Assembly: GCA_900291925.1 (NCBI GenBank)
Contig: UWYS01000014.1
Coordinates: forward strand, 62,001 to 126,000
Length of the DNA stretch: 64,000 nt
From: Thecaphora thlaspeos
Lineage: Eukaryota > Basidiomycota > Ustilaginomycetes > Urocystidales > Glomosporiaceae
Direction of reading: 5' to 3'
Position numbers and translations under genes: made by a program. Shown piece by piece: positions 59,670 to 64,000 of the stretch; positions within the stretch are counted from its first letter, which is position 1, and each line of letters starts with the position of its first letter. Under the pieces are notes generated by a model. That model was not told the DNA's origin, ran no database searches, and saw nothing but the letters and a program-made list of their open reading frames with translations.

Positions 59670-60476
59670 TCAGTGCTGTCTGGCCGGCGACGCACCCGAC
59701 TCCTCGGGCACCTTTACCAGTCCGTCCTTGAACTCGCCTTCCGACCCCATTTCTAAGGCATGGTATCTGCCATATTCGTCAAAATAGCCGATTCGAACTG
59801 GAGGGCTAGTATCAGCTGTACGAGGGGTGCTATCGTGTTCGCGCGAGTAGCCTAGACTGTTGTGACTGCCAACGAAGCCGTTCCAGTTCGAACTCGAGGG
59901 TTTGCTGGGGGTTTCAACGAGTGCGCGGCCGTACGGGTCGTTTGCGCTTAGGGGATGGTATGGCCCATAATCGGCTTCCCAGCGCGGAGACTGATAAGGG
60001 TGTGGGGAATGGTATGACCCATCGTCTTCCCAGTGCGGAGGCTGATAAGGGTCGTGGTGGAATCGACCGGGACTGTAACTCTCCTGCCCCTGACTGTGGT
60101 GACGCTCCAGAGAGCCCGCTACAGGGCTGGTTGAAAGCGACTCCGTCTCGGTGTCGCCATACGTGGGAGAGCTATCATGCGCTGTCCCCAAGAGGGGAGT
60201 ATTGCGGTCATCATGGTACCTGGATGATTCTCCCACAGACTTGATGCTGTCTATGGCCTCGCCCAACCAGCCAGGGCTACGCTTGGCGAAAGTAAATAGC
60301 TCGTGAGGCGAGACGTCGCCGTTGAAAGCGGGCTCCTTGTTGGCCTCTCCTTCGATAGGAACCGGGGAAGTCGAGACGGGACCGAAGGGAGATTGGAGGA
60401 AGAGGAAGAGGAGGGGGAGGGAGAGGAGGGGGAGGGAGAGGAGGGGGAGGGAGAGGAAGTGCTTGGATGGATGCAT
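59670..60476 (-). CDS. Secreted low-complexity protein (effector candidate) with repeat-coded signal peptide
   Basis: 268 residues, one exon. The signal peptide contains three tandem SLPLL units (residues 9-23) followed by FLFLQS, so its hydrophobic core is coded by a 15-bp DNA repeat (60404-60452). The mature protein is disordered and rich in Ser, Pro, His, Tyr and Gly. It carries imperfect repeats of the form Y-x-P-x-W-E-x-D-x-G-x-Y-H (YQPPHWEDDGSYHS; YQSPRWEADYGPYHP). 'FAKRSPGW' contains a KR dibasic site that Kex2 could cut. A C-terminal stretch 'PPVRIGYFDEYGRYHALEMG' looks more ordered. No Cys in the mature part. Function unknown; the composition resembles the N-terminal part of effector-like protein 1 and the partial gene at 63076. 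Confidence 0.75.
   Translation of the reverse strand: MHPSKHFLSLPLLSLPLLSLPLLFLFLQSPFGPVSTSPVPIEGEANKEPAFNGDVSPHELFTFAKRSPGWLGEAIDSIKSVGESSRYHDDRNTPLLGTAHDSSPTYGDTETESLSTSPVAGSLERHHSQGQESYSPGRFHHDPYQPPHWEDDGSYHSPHPYQSPRWEADYGPYHPLSANDPYGRALVETPSKPSSSNWNGFVGSHNSLGYSREHDSTPRTADTSPPVRIGYFDEYGRYHALEMGSEGEFKDGLVKVPEESGASPARQH
60404..60452 (-). repeat. 15-bp tandem repeat coding SLPLL units of a signal peptide
   Basis: Plus strand GGAGGGGGAGGGAGA in about three copies; each codes one SLPLL unit on the minus strand. Confidence 0.8.
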
Positions 60477-61953
60477 TGCGGTCAGTTTCGAGTCTGAGGG
60501 GAATTGGAGGGGATGGAGCTTGCGAGGTGGGTCGATGGGGTGGAGGAAGGGAAATGGACGTCAGAGAGGCCTCCTTTATACCTTTGTCGTCGCGCTCTAC
60601 ACCCTCACCTTCCTCGCCTCGCTCGTTTGCAACCCACTCTCACTCTCCTTCCTGGCCACCCCTCACCTTCGTGACCCACTCCCACTTCGTCTCAACGCTG
60701 GAAGGGGTTCGGCGACTCGACGGTGTCCTTAAGCAGCTGAGCGAGGCCGTGGTCGGGACGTAGCAGCCGCTCTGCTCTGGCTGAACTCGGTCTGGTCCGT
60801 CCAGGGAACTTTCCAGCATCTTCCGATGTGCAGGTAAGTGGGGCTCGCCGGTGTCCAGAACGGGCCAAGTACATAGACCGTTGCAATGTAACGAGATAGA
60901 CTTCGCGCCGTTGCCATCAAACCGGCGGGCCCCTATCGGGAGAGAGGGAGAGGAAGTGGGTTGTGTCGAAGTCCTGACACAGACCGTTCGCGTGCTGGCA
61001 AGTTCGTGAGAAAGCGAGACAGACATGTAGAATAGGCGCAAGAAGACGTGGAGAGACAGGGGCAAGCGAGCTTACTGACGCGACCGCCGAGGGTGGGCGG
61101 AGTGAGAACGAGAAGGGAAAGCTGCTGCGGTGGCGACGGTGGCAATGAGAGCGCGCGAGGGAAAATAGACGGCGAGAGAGAGAAAAGGATACTTCCAGCG
61201 AGGCAGTCAGCTCATCTATTGCCTGCAAGGCAACCGACTCGCCAATCGACGACGAGTCGTGCTAGGCTTTCTGACAAAGCAGGGCTATGGCGACAAGCAA
61301 GGGAGACGTGCCAAAGACAAGGCAGCCATCGAGCAGACTGCCAGCGAAGCTACAGCCTCTGCAGACAGACGACTCACACGGCCGTGCCAACCTTGAGCTA
61401 AGGCCAAAGGACGCTGCAGTGCAACGACACTGTGAGAAGATTCAAAGGGTTACGACCAACGGCCGAGGTGGCCATGTAATTCGTCAAGTAGAGGCCGAGC
61501 GCCGTCTCGGCATCATATGAAGCAAGGAAGAAGCTCGCCTTCAGTTGGCGAGCTGGTGGTCTCGCTGAAATCTTTTCCGCCGGACTGACTCGCTGGCAGT
61601 ATAGAGTCACGGTCAGTAGCACATGCAATGCGACGAAACACCGCGACTTTCAGAGAGACAACCGGCCGAGCAGACCGAACAAAAACACTCTGCGACAAGA
61701 ATCAGGTGAGAAAGACGATGGTGGAAGACTTAACGTAGGGCGTTGCTGTGTGACAATCCGTGGCATGACGGGCTCCGCATGATCTCTAGGTCAACGTTCC
61801 CATGTGGGTCGGCCGATCTTGACTTCGGGGCGTGGTGCGCGCCGTCGCCTTGCGTCGTCCTTTTTTTTTTTTTTTTTTTTCTACAAAGCGGAGCGTGTGG
61901 ACAAAAAACGTAAAAAGGTGGGACGGAAAACCCTCCGAGTCGGTGGTACATCT

Positions 61954-61954
<1 letters not shown>

Positions 61955-61985
<31 letters not shown>
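61955..61985 (+). repeat. (GA)n microsatellite
   Basis: About 15 GA dinucleotides in a row. Confidence 0.9.
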
Positions 61986-61987
<2 letters not shown>

Positions 61988-62226
61988 CGTTCGCCTCCTC
62001 GCAACCGGAACGAGAAGGCCGATTGGACGATCGTCGCATCCATGACAAATAAAAGATCCGGCTGGCGGGTACCGGAACGTTCAGGCGAGACCTATGTGGG
62101 TACAGACACGGAGCTTTAGGGTGGTGAATGTAGAAGATAGATGTCAAGGATGATGGATTCCAGCTCGACGATGGTGCCCAGGAGCCTCTATTTGTACATT
62201 AGACGGTCCCCAGCAATTCCACAAGC

Positions 62227-62280
62227 ATGCCTTGCGTCTCTGAGATGCTCTTGGGACGCCGTCGGCGTCCCGCAAGGCAT
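62227..62280. repeat. Nested inverted repeat
   Basis: Outer arms ATGCCTTGCG (62227-62236) and CGCAAGGCAT (62271-62280) are perfect complements. Inside is a second perfect hairpin, GGGACGCCG-T-CGGCGTCCC (62253-62271). The inner stem's last base overlaps the outer arm, so the two stems compete at that base or stack. Confidence 0.85.
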
Positions 62281-62291
62281 TCTACCCGTAA

Positions 62292-62364
62292 GGCCTAGGC
62301 CTAGGTGGTCTAGGCCTAGGTGGTCTAGGCCTAGGTGGTCTAGGCCTAGGTGGTCTAGGCCTGG
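62292..62364 (+). repeat. 15-bp tandem repeat, about five copies
   Basis: Unit GGCCTAGGTGGTCTA repeated with almost no divergence. It contains the palindromes AGGCCT and CCTAGG. It begins 12 bases after the nested inverted repeat. Confidence 0.9.
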
Positions 62365-62974
62365 TGGTAGCAGCTCCGACGGCGAGTTGGCAACTGACCG
62401 CAGCCCAATCGGTCCGATTGCATCGGGCTCGAATCCGATGCGGCCGATCGCCAACAGAGAAGAGGCTCGTTTGCAGCAAGAAAGAGTAGAGGATAGACGA
62501 GGAGAGGCAGTTAGTAGGAAGGTCACCATACTCAAGTTGGGAGGCTCGCACTTGGACAGAGGCGGACAAGTTTCGATCACAGAATATTTGGCCGGCAGAA
62601 GCTCCTTCTGTGCTAGCGGTGGCAGGGGCGAGCGAGAAAGACATACATAAGTAGCAAGATGTCAGTACCGCTCGATCGGCGTCACCGGTTATTTCTGGGA
62701 GCGCCGCAGAACTCCGTAGCCTTGCAACGCCCCACCTTCCTTTCGCTTGCCACGGGTACTCATCCGGTCTCGAGACCAGAACATTGTAGAGACGAACCCG
62801 CCCGGCTATCCTCTCTTAGTCTGCTTCTCTGGAAGTAAAGTGGCACAAGACTCGTTCCTGGCCAGGCGAGTGGAGGAATCCACGCCCTACGGTGCCTATG
62901 CAGCACTTTGTCCTTTAGAAGAGCAAGGGACACAGCAGCGAGACGAGAAGGCTGTGTGCCTATGGTCAAGAAGG

Positions 62975-62980
62975 TATAAA
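62975..62980 (+). promoter_or_regulatory. Likely TATA box of last gene
   Basis: TATAAA in 'agaaggtataaacttg', 96 bases before the ATG at 63076. Confidence 0.6.
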
Positions 62981-63075
62981 CTTGCCTTCCTAACCGCTCG
63001 ACAGACGATCCCCGTCTCCTAACTCACGGAGCCCCTCACCCGCATCCCAATCGGCCAAATCCAGAACCAAGGGCC

Positions 63076-64000
63076 ATGCGTTTACACAGCCTCTCCATCT
63101 TTCCTCTCTTCTTCCATCTTTCCCTCCTCGGCTTAGTCTGGACCCTTCCAGTGGGCAGCGACGACGAAGTAGAGTCGTCCAGTGGCTTGAATTACCCGAC
63201 CAACCCCAACTCCGAAAACGAGAACCACCCAGCTCAAGGCTACCGTCAAGAAGGCTACGGCGGCCAGCACCACACAGACCATGACACAGTCTACGGATCG
63301 GGCTACAGCCCCTCCAGCTCCGAGTCAAGTAATCCGAGCCCCCGCTGGCCTGCAACGGAGGATCAACGCGGCGGCACCGGACACGGACCGGTCGGCCGGT
63401 CAGCACCCTACGTTCCTGGCTACAGCTCCCGCCGACAGACCGAAACCACTTACCCGGGCTCCTCTCACCTAAGCGACGACTATCATACTGCCCCTTCGTC
63501 TCTTCTTCCAAGTCCCTCCGGCACCGGAGACATCGGTGGAGTCCCGCCCCGGCCGGGAATCAGGCGTGATCACTCCTTTTCCAGCCTGACTTCCGGCAGT
63601 GCTCCATACAGCGAAAATATTGCGCCCTTTCGTAGTTTGCCTCAGCAACACTCTAGGCCTTCAGTGCTCTCCCTTGGCGAAGAAATTACCTCTGCGGAGC
63701 GACGCGAAATACCGTACCTCTCTGAGGACCCCGACGCTCCCAATGACTACATACCTAGCGACAGGGAGTCACATGCGTCCGTACCGCGTTATAGTCGCAG
63801 CTGGTCGAGGCTCCCCTCGAATTTGGACCCTTCCCCCAGCGATAAGGAGTCGATCGGCTCGTCACCGTGGCCCCCTTCCGGCCAGCCGTCTCCCGAGGAC
63901 GTTGCTAGTCCTTACGAGCATCAAAGCCCTGTACCGCGACAGCACTTGCAGCCTCTCGAGGCCTCCCACCCCTATCGCCACTGGGGTCCTACCAGCTCAA
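63076..64000 (+). CDS. Secreted disordered protein (effector candidate), cut by right edge
   Basis: Open from ATG at 63076 to the edge (308 codons, no stop). Signal peptide 'MRLHSLSIFPLFFHLSLLGL' ending near 'VWTLPVG'. The mature part is disordered: Ser, Pro, Gly, Tyr, His and acidic residues, e.g. 'GYGGQHHTDHDTVYGSGYSP', 'SAPYVPGYSSRRQTE', 'YIPSDRESHASVPRYSRSW'. It has dibasic sites (RR) and no Cys in the mature part seen. Composition matches the protein at 59670-60476 and the middle of effector-like protein 1, so they may be diverged members of one group. Function unknown. The 3' part, where a folded domain could lie, is not in the window. Confidence 0.75.
   Translation, partial: MRLHSLSIFPLFFHLSLLGLVWTLPVGSDDEVESSSGLNYPTNPNSENENHPAQGYRQEGYGGQHHTDHDTVYGSGYSPSSSESSNPSPRWPATEDQRGGTGHGPVGRSAPYVPGYSSRRQTETTYPGSSHLSDDYHTAPSSLLPSPSGTGDIGGVPPRPGIRRDHSFSSLTSGSAPYSENIAPFRSLPQQHSRPSVLSLGEEITSAERREIPYLSEDPDAPNDYIPSDRESHASVPRYSRSWSRLPSNLDPSPSDKESIGSSPWPPSGQPSPEDVASPYEHQSPVPRQHLQPLEASHPYRHWGPTSS

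Larger units (their letters stand above)
60477..63075. other. Long non-coding interval between two secreted-protein genes
   Basis: 2.6 kb. Contains T20 (61861-61880), a (GA)n repeat (61955-61985), a nested palindrome (62227-62280), and a 15-bp tandem repeat (62292-62364). The right end carries the promoter of the last gene. No open frame here shows protein features. Confidence 0.55.

Noticed and set aside
62380..62450. tRNA-like 'GGCTCGAATCC' T-loop
   Set aside because: The stem flanking it is 7 bp with an 8-base loop, and no acceptor, D or anticodon arms can be fitted.

Overview
The window looks like nuclear DNA of a basidiomycete smut-type fungus (Ustilaginomycotina, probably close to the Ustilaginales; this placement is inference). 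Reasons: GC-rich, C/G-ending codons; genes with few and mostly short GT-AG introns (39-200 nt where readable); an AA10 chitin LPMO of the type known from Ustilago; a secreted polygalacturonase; and several secreted, disordered proteins of unknown function in duplicated arrays, as in smut effector clusters. It has about 27 genes or gene remnants, on both strands, with no operon structure.

Layout. 1-19.6 kb, mostly metabolism and secreted enzymes: prolyl oligopeptidase (-, cut by the left edge), D-2-hydroxyacid dehydrogenase (+), AA10 LPMO (-), HSL-type alpha/beta hydrolase (-), GH28 endopolygalacturonase (+), GLTSCR1/BICRA-domain chromatin protein (+), secreted alpha/beta hydrolase (+), and a mitochondrial Sel1-repeat gene broken by two in-frame stops (+). 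21-36.4 kb: ABCG half transporter with nine exons (-), aldehyde dehydrogenase broken just after its catalytic Cys (-), glucose-6-phosphate 1-epimerase (+), long-chain fatty alcohol oxidase with a C-terminal ARL peroxisomal signal (+), and a 1402-codon Ser-rich protein (-).

37.8-49.3 kb is an accessory island. Two pogo/Fot1-like TA-flanked DNA transposons bracket it. The first (37790-40018) is 2.2 kb with long terminal inverted repeats and a transposase killed by several stops; the second (48381-49280) is a 0.9 kb internal-deletion derivative. Between them lie an AT-richer secreted-protein gene (40181-41089), a degraded H-type lectin gene (about 41585-42934), a scrap resembling an APH-type phosphotransferase, and two tandem duplicated units, each carrying a TATA promoter, a secreted effector-like gene and a similar 3' flank. 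One of the two effector genes is frameshifted in a C7 run.

49.4-58.1 kb returns to housekeeping: AVT-type vacuolar amino-acid transporter (-), splicing factor IST3/SNU17 (-), V-ATPase subunit C VMA5 (+) and an EDC3-like decapping protein (-). 58.4-64 kb holds an unrecognised gene with a frameshift (+) and two more secreted, Pro/Tyr/His/Ser-rich proteins, the last running off the right edge. They flank 2.6 kb of non-coding DNA with a nested palindrome and a 15-bp tandem repeat.

How the genes fit together: the secreted enzymes (LPMO on chitin, GH28 on pectin, secreted hydrolase) and the effector-like proteins fit a plant-associated life style. Fatty alcohol oxidase, aldehyde dehydrogenase and ABCG transporter could belong to lipid or alkane-derived metabolism, but nothing in the sequence shows they are co-regulated. 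All exon structures were read by eye from splice signals and protein continuity; no search or RNA evidence was available.
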